Assembly (NCBI GenBank): GCA_023548195.1
Contig: JAJHZJ010000221.1
Span: 1,054,001 to 1,118,000 of the forward strand
From: Bettongia penicillata ogilbyi
Taxonomy: Eukaryota > Chordata > Mammalia > Diprotodontia > Potoroidae
Direction of reading: 5' to 3'
Length of the DNA stretch: 64,000 bases
The position numbers and the translations under genes are program-made. Shown here piece after piece: positions 11,546-21,420 of the stretch; position 1 is the stretch's first letter, and the number at the start of each line of letters is the position of its first letter. Below the pieces are notes generated by a model. The model was not told where the DNA came from and searched no databases. It saw only the letters and a program-made list of their open reading frames with translations.

Positions 11546-12045
11546 AAAGAAGCATTAAAAAAGTAAACATGAAATAGTAAACATAAGGGATTCAATAAAA
11601 TTAAACTGTTTACATTCTCATATAGGAGTATAATACATGTTCTTAAGAACCTTCATACAGGTTCCTAAGAACTTTAACACTAATAGGTAAGTTAGAAGGA
11701 ATCTACATAGACAGAGGACACAGATGTGAGTTGATTATGTTGGGATGATTGCTTTAAAAAAATGAATGAATGAGACAGAAGGATACACTGAGAGAAGGAG
11801 GAAGGAACAGGTAGAATGGGCAAAATTTTCCCACATAAAAGGAAGAACATATACACTCAAGGAAAAATATGTATGCATATAATATGTATACATATACACT
11901 TTCAACTGGGTTTAGAAATCTATCTTACCCAGTAGGGAAATAGGATAAGATGGGAGACAGGAGTTACAAAGTGGGATAATGATAAAAGGGAGAGCAGATT
12001 AAGGGAGGCAGTGGTCAGAAGCAAGACAAATTTTTGAAAAGCAAC

Positions 12046-12046
<1 letters not shown>

Positions 12047-12130
<84 letters not shown>
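12047..12130 (+). repeat. (GA)n microsatellite in the L1 spacer
   Basis: About 80 bp of nearly perfect GA, followed by impure purine sequence. It lies between the ORF1- and ORF2-derived parts of L1 copy 1. Confidence 0.95.
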
Positions 12131-12131
<1 letters not shown>

Positions 12132-12184
12132 AGACAGAGAGATAAAGAGAAGAAAATAGGATGAAGAGAAATACAAAGTAATCA

Positions 12185-12490
12185 TAACTATGAGTGTCAA
12201 TGGAATGAGTTCACTCATAAAACAGAAATGGTTAGCATAATGGAAAAGAAACCAAAATCCAATAACATGTTGTTTACAAGAGACACACTAGCAACAGAAA
12301 GACACACAGAGTTAAAATGAAGGGCTGGATCAGAATCTGTTATGTTTCAGCTGAAATAAAAAAAACAAACAAAACCAGGAGTAGTAATTATGATCTCAGA
12401 CAAAGCAAAAGGAAAAATAGACCTAATAAAAAGATATAATCAGGGAAACTACATTTTGCTAAAAGATGCTATAAACAATAGAGGAATATA
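12185..12490 (+). pseudogene. L1 ORF2 endonuclease-domain remnant
   Basis: Encodes decayed versions of the apurinic-endonuclease start of ORF2. An 'SVNGMSSLIKQ' stretch leads into 'CCLQETH'-like sequence ('gttgtttacaagagacacac'), 'KGWIRICYVSAE' and 'NYDLRQSKRKNRPN'-like DNA. L1 ORF2 endonuclease nicks target DNA for target-primed reverse transcription. Stops interrupt the frame, and it ends abruptly near 12490, where sequence from much further downstream in ORF2 begins. Confidence 0.7.
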
Positions 12491-12499
12491 AAAACTTTT

Positions 12500-13180
12500 T
12501 TACAGTAAGTTTCTCTGATAAAGGTCTTACTTCTCACATATAAAAGGAATAGAGTCATATTTACAAAAATAAGGGCCATTCCCCAACTGAAAAATGGTCA
12601 AAGGCAGAAATCATAGCTATCCATTGTCACATCAAAAATGCTCAAATTCACTACTGATTAAAGAAATGCAAATTCAAACAACTTTGAGGTACCACCTCTT
12701 ACGTACCAGAAATGACAAATGTTAGAGGGGAAAAAAGGCACACTAATAAATTGTTGGTGGAGTCATAAACTGATCCAATCAATATGGAGAAAAATTTGAA
12801 ACTATGCCCAAACTGTGAATACTCTTTGACCCAGCAATACTACTACTAGTCTTGTACTCCACAGAGATCAAAGAAAAAGAAAGAAGTCTATATGCACCAA
12901 CATATTTGTACCAGCTCTTTTCATGGTAGTGAAGAATTGGAAATTGAGGGGATACTCATCAACTGGAGAATGGCTGAACAAGTTGTGACATATGATTATG
13001 GTGAAGTACTCCTGTGCTATAAGAAATGATGAGGGGGGTGGTTTCAGAAAAACACTCTAAGACCTACATGAACTGATGCAAAGTGAAATGAGAAGAACTA
13101 GCACAGTAATAGCAACATTGTAATGATGATCAACTGCAAAACAGTTGGCTCCTCTGTTCAATACAATAATCCAAGACAAT
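12500..13180 (+). pseudogene. L1 ORF2 C-terminal remnant
   Basis: The 'ctgataaaggtcttacttctcacatat' block begins the ORF2 C-terminal region. It continues with 'ccccaactgaaaaatggtc', 'gttggtggagtcataaactgatcc', 'ttgacccagcaatactac' and 'ggaaattgaggggatactcatcaactgg'. The same block is found at 27410, 35200 and 41455. Broken frame. Confidence 0.8.
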
Positions 13181-13434
13181 TCCAAAGGACTTGGCATAAA
13201 AAGAAAATGGTATCCACCTTCAGAGAGAGAGAAGTGATGAACTCTGGGTATAAACCAGAGTATAATTTTCTTTCTTTTTTGTGATATGGAAACATGTTTT
13301 GCATGATTTCACATGTATGATTAATATTGTTTTGCTTGCCTTCTCAGGTGGTGGGGGATGGATGGAGAGAATTAGGAACTCAAAATTTAAAAAGAAAAGA
13401 ATGCTCAAAAATAATAAGTTAATAAATACCTATA

Positions 13435-13590
13435 GTACAGTGAGAGCATAAAGAACCTGGGTTTAAATTCTGACACTGTCAATAGTGTTATCTTTGTGAC
13501 TCTGGGAAGGCTCTTCTTATCTGCAGGTCTCCGTTTTCTTATTCTTGAAAAGAGGGAACTAGATAATCTTTAAGGTTTTTTATTGCTACT
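13435..13590 (+). repeat. SINE fragment
   Basis: Contains 'acagtgagagcataaagaacctgggtttaaattc', 'ctgcaggtctccgttttcttattcttg' and an 'ctagataatctttaagg' tail. Confidence 0.6.
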
Positions 13591-13800
13591 TTTTTGTTCA
13601 ATCATTTCCTATTCTTTGTGATCCCACATTGGTAAACTGGAGTAGTTTCCCATTTCTTTCTCCAGTGGAATAAAGCAAATAGAGATTAGCTGACTTGCCC
13701 AGGGTCACATAACTCATGAGTGTCTGAGACCATATTTGAACTCAGATCTTTCTAACTCTATACCCAGTACTCTATTCACTGAGCTGTCTAGCTGCCTTTT
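13591..13800 (-). repeat. MAR1-like SINE
   Basis: On the plus strand: 'tgtgatcccacattggtaaactggagtagtttcccatttc', 'gacttgcccagggtcacataactcatgagtgtctgag' and 'ctctattcactgagctgtctagctgcc'. This is a reverse-oriented full-length type. Confidence 0.85.
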
Positions 13801-13832
13801 CTAAAAAAAAATTTCAAAACCAATTATCTTTT

Positions 13833-13846
13833 AAAATAATATAAAA
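13833..13846. repeat. TSD, left, of HAL1 copy a
   Basis: The 14-bp 'aaaataatataaaa' is repeated exactly at 16553-16566, flanking the element. Confidence 0.8.
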
Positions 13847-16552
13847 GAGGATGGAGTCAAGATGGCAGAGTAGAAAGACTCACGTATGCTAGCTCCAAAC
13901 CCACAGCCCATATATTTCCTGCAAGAAGAACTCCTCACAAATTCTGGAGCACTGCAAGGCACGCAGAAGCACAGTGGAAAAGATTTCCATTCCAGAGAGC
14001 CCTGGAGAGCCGTCCCCAGGGTCTGTCATGCCCCAGAAAGCGGAGCCCACCCCTGCGCTGCCCTGGCCACGGCCCCAGAGGAGCAGATCCGAGCAGGCTT
14101 CAGGGACAGAATCTCTGGCGGCCAGGAGGGTCCCTCCACCTACAGATGCTACAGGTCACTGAGAGAGATGTCTGGGCTGGCTGAGAGGGGAGGGGTGTCT
14201 CCATGACTCGGGCCCCCTCGGGAGGAAGAGTCGGAGGGAGCGGCAGAGGCAGCTGCAGAGGCAGTGGTGGCAGCCGCCGGGACTCCCCGAGGAGGCAGGC
14301 AAAAGTTCAGGGTCATTACCAAGGTCTCTGCATAAACCCCCTGAGGGAACTGAGCCTGGGAGGCGGCTCTGCCCCCACCCAAGCACCAGAACTTAAGCTC
14401 ACATTGAATAGCAGCCACACCTGCTAAGGAAAGCCCATTTGAATCTCGGACCCCAAGCCCTAGCTGGGCGGATCTAGGCGGGGGGTGGACAGAAATCTCA
14501 GAAGTCAAATAACTGGCTGGGAAAATGCCCAGAAAAAGGAAGCAAAATATGACCATAGAGAGCTACTTTGATGGGGTACGGATGTTCCTGCCTTTCAATT
14601 CTGATGATGAGGAACTACTCTTACCATTAGGGAAAGACGTGGAGGTCGGGGCCTCTGTATCCCAGAGTGGATGTCTGGTGGGCTTGGGCCATGGAAGAGC
14701 TCAAAAAGGATTTTGAAAATCAAGTTAGACAGGTGGAGGAAAAACTGGGAAGAGAAATGAGAAACATGCAAGAAAAGCATGAAAAACGGGTCAATACCTT
14801 GGTAAAGGAGACCCCAAAAAATGCTGAAGAAAATAACACCTTGAAAAATAGGCTAACTCAACTGGCAAAAGAGGTTCAAAAATTCAATGAGGAGAAGAAT
14901 GCTTTCAAAAGCAGAATTAGCCAAATGGAAAAAGAGGTTCAAAAGCTCACTGAAGATAATAGTTCTCTCAAAATTAGAATGGAACAGATGGAGTCTAATG
15001 ACTTTCTGAGAAACCAAGAAACCATAAAACAAAACCAAAAGAATGAAAAAATGGAAGAGAATGTGAAATATCTCATTGGAAAAACAACTGACCTGGAAAA
15101 TAGATCCAGGAAAGACAATTTAAAAATCATAGGACTACCTGAAAGTCATGATCAAAAAAAGAGCCTAGACATCATCTTCCATGAAATTTTCAAGGAAAAC
15201 TGCCCTGATATTCTACAGCCAGAGGGCAAAATAAGTATTGAAAGAATCCATCAATCACCACCTGAAAGGGATCCAAAAAGAGAAACTCCTAGAAACATTG
15301 TGGCCAAATTCCAGAATTTCCAGGTCAAGGAGAAAATATTGCAAGCAGCTAAAAAGGAACAATTTCAGTATTATGGAAATACAATCAGGATAACTCAAAC
15401 CAAGGATCACCTACCCAGCAAAACTAAGTTTCATACTTCAGGGGAAAATATGGTCTTTCAATGAAACAGAGGACTTTCAAGCATTCTTGATGAAAAGACC
15501 AGAGCTGAAAAGAAAATTTGACTTTCAAACGCAAGAATGAGAAGAAGCATGAAAAAGTAAACAGCAAAGAGAAGTCATAAGGGACTTACCAAAAGTGAAC
15601 TGTTTACATTCCTACATGGAAAGACAATATTTGTAACTCTTAAAACGTTTCAGTATCTGGGTAGTTGGTGGGATCACACACACACACTCACACACGTACA
15701 CGCATGCACGCACATACAGAGACAGAGAGAACAGAGTGAATTGAATAGGATAGGACCATATCTTAAAAGAAATTAAGGTAAATGGTGAGAGAGAAATGCA
15801 GTGGGAGGAAAGAGGGTAAAAGGGAATGGGGTAAATTATATCTCATTCAAGAGGCAAGCAGGAGACTTTTTAGTGGAGGGAAAAAGAGGGGAGCTGAGAA
15901 AAAAACATGAAGTTTCCCCTCATCACATTCGACTAAAGGAAGGAATAAAATTCACACTCATTTTGGTATGAAAACCTATCTTACAATACAGGAAAGTGGG
16001 GGAGAAGGAGATAAGCAAGTGTGGGGGGATGTTGGAAGGGAGGGCAATGGGAGGAGGGAGCAATTCGAAGTCAACATTCGGGGAGGGACAGGATCAAAAG
16101 ACAGAATAGAAACAATGGGGGGCAGGATAGGATGGAGGGAAATAGTTAGTCTTATACAACACGACTATTATCGAAGTCATTTGCAAAACTACACAGATAG
16201 GGCCTATATTGAATTGCCTGCCTTCCCAAAGGGAATGGGTGGGGAGGGAGGGATGGGGAGAATTTGGAACTCAAAGTTTTAGGAACAACTGTTTAGTATT
16301 GTTCTTGCTACTAGGATATAAGATATACAGTCAATGGGGAATAGAAAGTCTTCTGGTCCTACAGGACAAAAGAGAAGGTGGGGACAAGAGAAGGGAGGGA
16401 TGATAGAAGAGAGGGCAGATTGGTGATAGGGAAAATTAGATTGCTCGGTGTATTGGGGTGGGGGGAGGAGATAAATGGGGAGAAAATTTGGAACCCAAAA
16501 TTTTGTGAAAATGAATGTAAAAAGTTAAATAAATAAATTTTTATTAAAAAAT
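13847..16552 (+). mobile_element. HAL1 copy a (half-L1: ORF1 only)
   Basis: A 2.7-kb element with a complete 5' end ('gaggatggagtcaagatgg'), a GC-rich 5'UTR of about 670 bp, ORF1 (14525-15540), and then about 1 kb of purine-rich 3' sequence ending 'aatttggaacccaaaattttgtg' and an A-rich tail. There is no ORF2 homology. HAL1 elements ('half-L1') are a described class of L1 derivatives that carry ORF1 only and depend on ORF2 protein from elsewhere. The 14-bp TSD shows it is a full, single insertion. It sits at the 3' side of the ELP2 retrocopy. Confidence 0.9.
14525..15540 (+). pseudogene. HAL1/L1 ORF1 (copy a), two frame shifts
   Basis: The start is the ATG at 14525 (MPRKRKQN, as in the other copies) and the conserved stop is the TGA at 15538-15540. 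A long coiled coil runs through the middle, with heptads around 'ENQVRQVEEKLGREM', 'NRLTQLAKEVQK' and 'SRISQMEKEVQKL'. The RRM-type core follows ('ENRSRKDNLKIIGLPE' near 15100-15150), then the C-terminal domain ('RETPRNIVAKFQN', 'GNTIRITQ'). ORF1p is an RNA chaperone that coats L1 RNA in cytoplasmic particles. The first shift lies near 14655-14690. The second is a deletion of about 80 bp near 15395 that removes the stretch following 'GNTIRITQ' and changes frame. The largest uninterrupted frame is 265 codons. Not functional as it stands. Confidence 0.85.
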
Positions 16553-16566
16553 AAAATAATATAAAA
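16553..16566. repeat. TSD, right, of HAL1 copy a
   Basis: An exact 14-bp copy of 13833-13846, directly after the A-rich tail. Confidence 0.8.
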
Positions 16567-16624
16567 AATTAAAAATGTAAAACATAACAGATGACTGAGG
16601 TTTTAAAAATTTTTTAATGCTTAT

Positions 16625-16657
16625 TTTCTACTTCATTTTAAGTGCGTATCTGTTAAG
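16625..16657 (-). pseudogene. ELP2: ELP2 retrocopy, extreme C-terminus
   Basis: On the minus strand the sequence after the TXNL1 insertion reads 'SLNRYALK', matching the last residues of ELP2 (human ends ...HRVNKCAL). It is separated from the rest of the ELP2 retrocopy (17819 upward) only by the TXNL1 retrocopy and its TSD. Removing that insertion restores a continuous alignment. Confidence 0.65.
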
Positions 16658-16669
16658 ACTGAATATCTT
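16658..16669. repeat. TSD of the TXNL1 retrocopy (3' side)
   Basis: The 12-bp 'actgaatatctt' (plus strand) lies directly beside the T run that is the minus-strand poly(A) tail. It recurs exactly at 17807-17818. Confidence 0.8.
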
Positions 16670-17806
16670 TTTTTTTGGCAAAGTTAATGACTTTTATTTA
16701 AAAATACATGTATCAAGATTACAATAGAAATACTAATGAAACTATCTGAACAAAAGCAATGATTTATTGGTAATGGTTTTAAAGGAAACACTGGCAGTCT
16801 CTGGCTAGGGTCAAGCAATTATCCAGGAGCTGTAGATAAAGTGAAGATCCATTTTGATTGCAGTGAGGTCTTTCCAGTGGCTTCTGCATCTTAATGGCTT
16901 TCTCCTTATCAGCTACTTGTATGAAGTCATTCATATCTGTTGGTTGAACTGGAGTACCAATAAATGTAAAATATGAAATTCTTGCTGTTTCTTCTTCACC
17001 TTGATTGGACTGAACAAAAAAAGTTACACCACTAACATCTTGAAAATTAATGTAACAAAGTTGGACAATACCATCTTCTTTAATATCATCTTGCATTAGT
17101 TCCAGGGCTTGAGTTGGTTGACTTCTTTCTGCCTCTTCAAAATCCATAGACCAGGGTAGATAATAAACATTTTATATACTTAGAACCCTGACCATTATCT
17201 GGCCCCTGAAATTTCATGGAATAAAGCTTAACAGGCTGGTTGAAATCCACAGAAATAAGCAGCTGTTCATCACAGTCAGAGTCCAAGAAAGAAGGGTCTT
17301 TGCATAAAGAGTTATCAAATCCATGCTCCTCACTTTCATTAAGACATTCTGAGTTCAAATATGGTCTCAGACACTCATGATGTTAATAAAGGGCATCAAA
17401 TCCACATAGCCTTTGGGGATATCCGTGCTTTTGTTGTTTCCAGGGTCGTTTTCTAAGTGTTACTTAATGTTTTCTTCTAATCCTACAGCATTGGCTCCTT
17501 TATATTGGTCAATTCGCAGTTTTTTTTTCAAAAAAAAATAAAGAAATGTGGGTATTGCTGATATATTGTTGGTGGCAGCTGTTTCCTGGGACTGATGTAA
17601 TCCACTTCCACAATGCTTGTGGATACTTATTGCTCAAAGCATTGAAAGCTGGTGCTATATGTAAACATGGTCCACAGCCTCTCATGGTGAACTTGACGAT
17701 GGCAAGTTTAGAGCCCGCACAGCTCAGCTCTGACTGGAAATCTGGGTCAGTCTCAAACACCTTCACTCCCACCATGGTCACAGGAGGGGCCTGCAGAGAG
17801 CCCAAC
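16670..17806 (-). pseudogene. TXNL1: Processed pseudogene of thioredoxin-like 1
   Basis: Minus strand, intronless, with a poly(A) tail (T run at about 16670-16677), an AATAAA signal just upstream and a 12-bp TSD. The start codon is at 17775 in a good context (gaccATGg). The N-terminal thioredoxin fold keeps 'FTMRGCGPCLHIAPAF', including the CGPC redox motif, near residues 27-42. After a frameshift, 'CLNESEEHGFDN' and 'LYSMKFQGPDNGQGSKY' mark the start of the PITH (proteasome-interacting) domain (17358-17137), and 'MDFEEAERSQPTQALEL' to 'YFTFIGTPVQ' completes it (17147-16900). The parent protein is about 289 residues and is a cytosolic, proteasome-associated redox protein. Frameshifts and stops lie between about 17660 and 17360 and near the end. 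It is inserted into, and hence younger than, the ELP2 retrocopy. Confidence 0.93.
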
Positions 17807-17818
17807 ACTGAATATCTT
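17807..17818. repeat. TSD of the TXNL1 retrocopy (5' side)
   Basis: Exact 12-bp repeat of 16658-16669, immediately upstream of the retrocopy 5' end on the minus strand. Confidence 0.8.
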
Positions 17819-18729
17819 GACAATTATCCTCTCCACCGCTTTCTAACTGTAACTATTCACTACTGTCTAGTTCTTCATGTCCCACTCTTCCAATATAATT
17901 CCTCCAGCACAGGTTTGTTTGTTTTATTTTTGACAGCGATTGTAAGAATTTGGTTACCATTCCTTTCTATACATTTGATCCAATATGATGTTGCTGGTCT
18001 CTGCTAAGTCTTCTCCCATGTATACAAACAGATGTTTCCATATTCTAATCCTAATGCAACCATATATCTTCAGGCAAAGTTAAGTCCAAGGCTGACCCTG
18101 ATGGCAGTAACCACATCTCCTGCATCCAGGACTGAAGAGCCAGGACCAATATCCCAGATGTATACTATAAGTCTGGCAGAGTCACTTTCTCCCAGACTAT
18201 AAACATTTTCTCCTGACTCCCTTTGGAGAAATATCTGCTCTTAGGGCTCTGATCACACAACTGAAAGATTCTACTATGCACAGCTGTGTTTTTGTCTGTG
18301 AATGCAGAGACTAAAAGTTGGTTCTGTCTGTTGAGAGTTTTCCTCCTGTCTTTTCCACAACAACTAATTTCTTTCTCTGGAAACAGCTAGTAGGAATTTA
18401 TCATCTGGAGAGAAGGCCATCTGGGTCACACTCAGGTTGTGTAAAAGTAAGCTCTGTAGCTGCTTCTAGGAGGTAGTACTCCAGAGAATGATAGAGACTT
18501 GCTCCTTTTTGATTGCCTTACATACTGAGACAATCACAGTATTTTAGCTGCTACAAGCAACACAAAAAATGCCATAGCCATGTCTATAGAGCTTTTTTAA
18601 CCTCAGGACACAGTGTACTTTGCAAAAAATAGTTCTCAGAAGGAAATTCAATAGGTTTGAATGGTTGAAAGCAAATGTCCTGGTAATGACAGCCAACACC
18701 AACAAATCTTTTTTCTTCACCAGCTTATT
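17819..18729 (-). pseudogene. ELP2: ELP2 retrocopy, C-terminal WD40 half
   Basis: Minus-strand conceptual fragments follow ELP2 in order. 'CFQPFKPIEFPSENYFLQS' and 'KLYRHGYGIFCVACSS' (18544-18680) come first, then '[19 protein letters not shown]' with a following 'LWKRQ' (about 18330-18420), 'GSSVLDAGDVVTAI' (about 18090-18140), 'LGLEYGNICLYTWEKT' (about 18010-18050) and a degraded 'CWRN...GGED' end. ELP2 is the WD40 scaffold subunit of the Elongator complex, which modifies wobble uridines of tRNAs. The copy has no introns, several in-frame stops and frameshifts, and two retrotransposon insertions, so it is a dead retrocopy. It joins in frame with 23412 upward once HAL1 copy b is removed. Confidence 0.9.
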
Positions 18730-18743
18730 AAGAAGTTGTATCT
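18730..18743. repeat. TSD, left, of HAL1 copy b insertion
   Basis: The 14-bp 'aagaagttgtatct' recurs exactly at 23398-23411. Collapsing the two copies rejoins the ELP2 retrocopy. Confidence 0.85.
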
Positions 18744-21420
18744 TGGGGCAGAGACAAGATGGTAGAGTAGAAAGACACACATACACTAGCTATTACCCCA
18801 CAGCCTATAAATACCTGTAAAGAAGAACTCTCAACAAATTCTAGAGCAGTAGAAGCTACAGAACAATGGAGTGGAGGAGATTTCTAGCCCAGAGTGACCT
18901 GAAAGACTGATGGGAAAGGTCTGTCACAGAGGACGCAAAGCAGAGCCCAGTCCAGCCTTGGCCATGAGTCACCAAGAGGAGCAGGACTGAGCAGGCTTCA
19001 GGGTCAGAATCTTCAGTGGCAGCACAGATTCCTCAACCCACAGGGGCCAAAGGTCAGTGAGAGGGTCTTTTCGGCTAGTTGAGAAGGGAGCAGGGTGTCC
19101 CCATAACTTGGGCCTCCTCAGGTGGCAGCAGTAGAGGCAACAGTGGACAGGGCTCCCAAAGCAGGCAGCAACCCACATCCATTGTTAAAGATCTCATCAT
19201 AAACCCCCTGAGGGATCTGATCCCTGTGTGGTGGCCCTCCCTTGACCTGAGCAGCTGATCTTAATCTCACACTGAATAGCAGCTCTGCCCCCACCTAAAA
19301 TCCCTGAGATTTTGGAGCAGCTCATCTCAATCTCAGCCCCCAGGGCTGGTTTAGGGGAACTGGAGGCCAGGTGGTTGAGGAGAGGAAACTCAGAAGTCAA
19401 GTAACTAGGTGGGAAAATGCCCAAAAAAGGAAAAAAAAAATAACACCATAGAAGGTTACTTTCTTGGGGAACAGGTGTCTCCCCCCCATCCTTTCAGATG
19501 AGGAAGAAAAAGGCATACTGTCAGAGGAAGTCAAGGTCTCTGCCTCCAGGGCCTCCAAAGGAAACTTAAATTGGGCTCAGGCAATAGAAGAGCTTAAAAA
19601 ACAAGTTAACAGCTTACTAAAGGAGAACTAAAAAAACACTGAGCAAAATAACACCTTTAAAAAGAGGCTTACTCAATTGGAAAAAGAGGTCAAAAAAGCC
19701 TATGAGGAGAAGGAGGCTTTAAAAAGCAGAATTAGCCAAATCGAAGAGAAGGTTCGAAAGCTCCCTGAACAAAATAATTAGTTGAAAGAGAGAATTGAGT
19801 TCAGGGAAATGAATGACTATGAGATAAACCAAGCAGTTACTAAACAAAACCAAAAGTTTAAAAAATAGAAGATAATGTGAAACATCTCATTAGAAAAACA
19901 ACTGGAAAATAGATCCAGGAGAAACAATTTAAAAATTATGGGACTACCTGAAAACCATGATCAAAAAAAGAGGCTAGACATTATCCTGCATGAAATTATC
20001 AAGGAGAACTGCCCTGATATTCTAGAACTAGAGGGCAAAACAAGTATCGAAAGAATCCACTGATCACCTCCTGAAAGAGACCCAAAGAGAGAAACTCCTA
20101 GGAATGTTGTGGTCAAATTTCAGAGTTCCAAGATCAAGGAGAAAATACTGCAAGCAGCTAGAAAGAAACAATTTGAGTATTGTGGAAATACAATCAGGAT
20201 AACACAGGATCTGGCAGCTTCAACATTAAGGGATCAAAGGTCTTGGAATGGGATATTCCAGAGGTCAAAGGAACTGGGATTGAAACCAAGAATCACTTAC
20301 CCAGCAAATCTGAGTATAATACTTCAAGGGAGTAAATGGTTCAATGATGTAGAGGACTTTCAATCATTCATATTGAGGAAAAGATCAGATCTGTATAGAA
20401 AATTTGACTTTACAATGCAAGAATCAAGAGAAACATGAAAAGGTAAACAGGAAAGAAAAATCACAAAAGACTCTCTAAAGCTGAACTGTTTACATTACTA
20501 CATGGAAAGAAAATATTTATAATTCTTGAATCTTTTCTCAGTATTTAGGTGCATGGAGAAATTGTACATACACACAGACATACACATATATAGGCAGAGA
20601 GTACAGGGTATGTTGAATCAGAGGAGATGATATCCACACAAAATAAAAATAAAATAAAAATTAAGGGATGAGGGAGGAAAATACCAGGCAGAGAAAGGGA
20701 GAAATGGAATGGGGCAGGTTATAACTTATAAAAGAGATAAGAAAAATCTTGTTCAATGGAGGAGAAAAGGGAGAAGGGGAGAAGGGAAAAATAAAGCTAC
20801 TCTCTCCACATGTGGTTGAAGGAATAACATGCTCACTAAATTTGATATGAAAATTTATATCATACCACAGAAAAGTAGGGGAGGAGGTGACAAATGGGGT
20901 GAGGGGAATGATAGAAAGGAGGGCAAAGGGGAGAAGGGAGTTACTAGAAATAAACACCTTCATGAAGGCACAAGGTCAATTGTGGGGGAAAAATAAGGGA
21001 GGATAGAGTAGGACAGAGGGCAATATAATTAGTATTATACAACATGATTATTATGGAAGTCTTTTGCAAAATGACACATATTTAGTCTGTACTGAATTGC
21101 TTGTCTTCTCAGTGGGGTTGGGGAGGGAGGGAGGGAGAGAAGTTGGAATTCAAAGTATTAGCAACGAATGTTGAGAATTTTTATTGCCTATAATCAGGAA
21201 ATAAGAAAGACAGGGAATGGGGTACAGAAATTTATCTTGCCCTACAAGAAAAGAGAGAAGATGGGGATAAGGGAAGGGTGGGATGTGATAGAAGGGAGGG
21301 TACATGGAGGGAAGGAATAATCAGAATGCTAGGTATTAGGAAGCAGGGGAAGGGGAGTGATGGGGAGGAAAATTGGACATGTTACAAAGTGAGGTAAAAG
21401 CAATCAGTATTAAAACAATT
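18744..21420 (+). mobile_element. HAL1 copy b (ORF1 only), 3' boundary approximate
   Basis: The 5' end 'tggggcagagacaagatgg' aligns with the other HAL1 starts. The 5'UTR is followed by ORF1 (19417-20438) and the purine-rich HAL1 3' region ('gaaatttatcttgccctacaagaaaagagagaag' near 21228). Recognisable HAL1 sequence fades near 21420, without a clean A-tail. The matching TSD lies only at 23398, so the insertion continues about 2 kb past the HAL1. It is more diverged than copies a and d. Confidence 0.85.
19417..20438 (+). pseudogene. HAL1/L1 ORF1 (copy b), fragmented
   Basis: The ATG at 19417 (ATGCCCAAAAAAGG) corresponds to the ORF1 start. Coiled-coil DNA spans about 19560-19850. The core block 'ggagaaacaatttaaaaattatggg' lies at about 19918. 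The C-terminal domain is readable from 20109 ('VVKFQSSKIKEKILQAARKKQFEYCGNTIRITQDL', broken quotes of the family pattern) to 'FILRKRSDLYRKFDFTMQE'. Stops at about 19630, 19780 and 19865 and several frameshifts inactivate it. The C-terminal 109 codons remain open. Confidence 0.8.

Larger units (their letters stand above)
10076..13405 (+). mobile_element. L1 copy 1: 5'UTR, decayed ORF1, spacer, gutted ORF2, 3'UTR
   Basis: The element starts with 'agccaagatgatggagta', the same 5' terminus seen in the HAL1 copies. It continues through a 5'UTR, an ORF1-derived region (about 10640-11545), a spacer containing a (GA)n tract, the first part of ORF2 (endonuclease region, about 12185-12490), a direct jump to the ORF2 C-terminal region (about 12500-13180) and an L1 3'UTR ending in A-rich sequence. 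All frames are broken. About 3 kb of ORF2, including the reverse transcriptase, is missing. This is the only copy here that keeps both ORF1 and ORF2 sequence, so it is a useful reference for the HAL1 copies. No clean TSD was found. Confidence 0.8.

Noticed and set aside
12015..12218. A leucine/serine-repeat small protein
   Set aside because: It is a translation of the (GA)n microsatellite inside L1 copy 1.
10076..13405. A clean TSD for L1 copy 1
   Set aside because: The flanks are both AT-rich ('aataataa'-like). No exact repeat longer than about 8 bp could be distinguished from background.
13886..14427. GC-rich overlapping frames as a gene
   Set aside because: They lie in the 5'UTR of HAL1 copy a. 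Equivalent GC-rich frames appear in copies c and d (31334-31591, 47469-48224), which marks them as UTR.
16670..17806. A functional TXNL1 gene
   Set aside because: It is intronless, with a poly(A) tail and TSD, and its frame is broken by shifts and stops, so it is a processed pseudogene.
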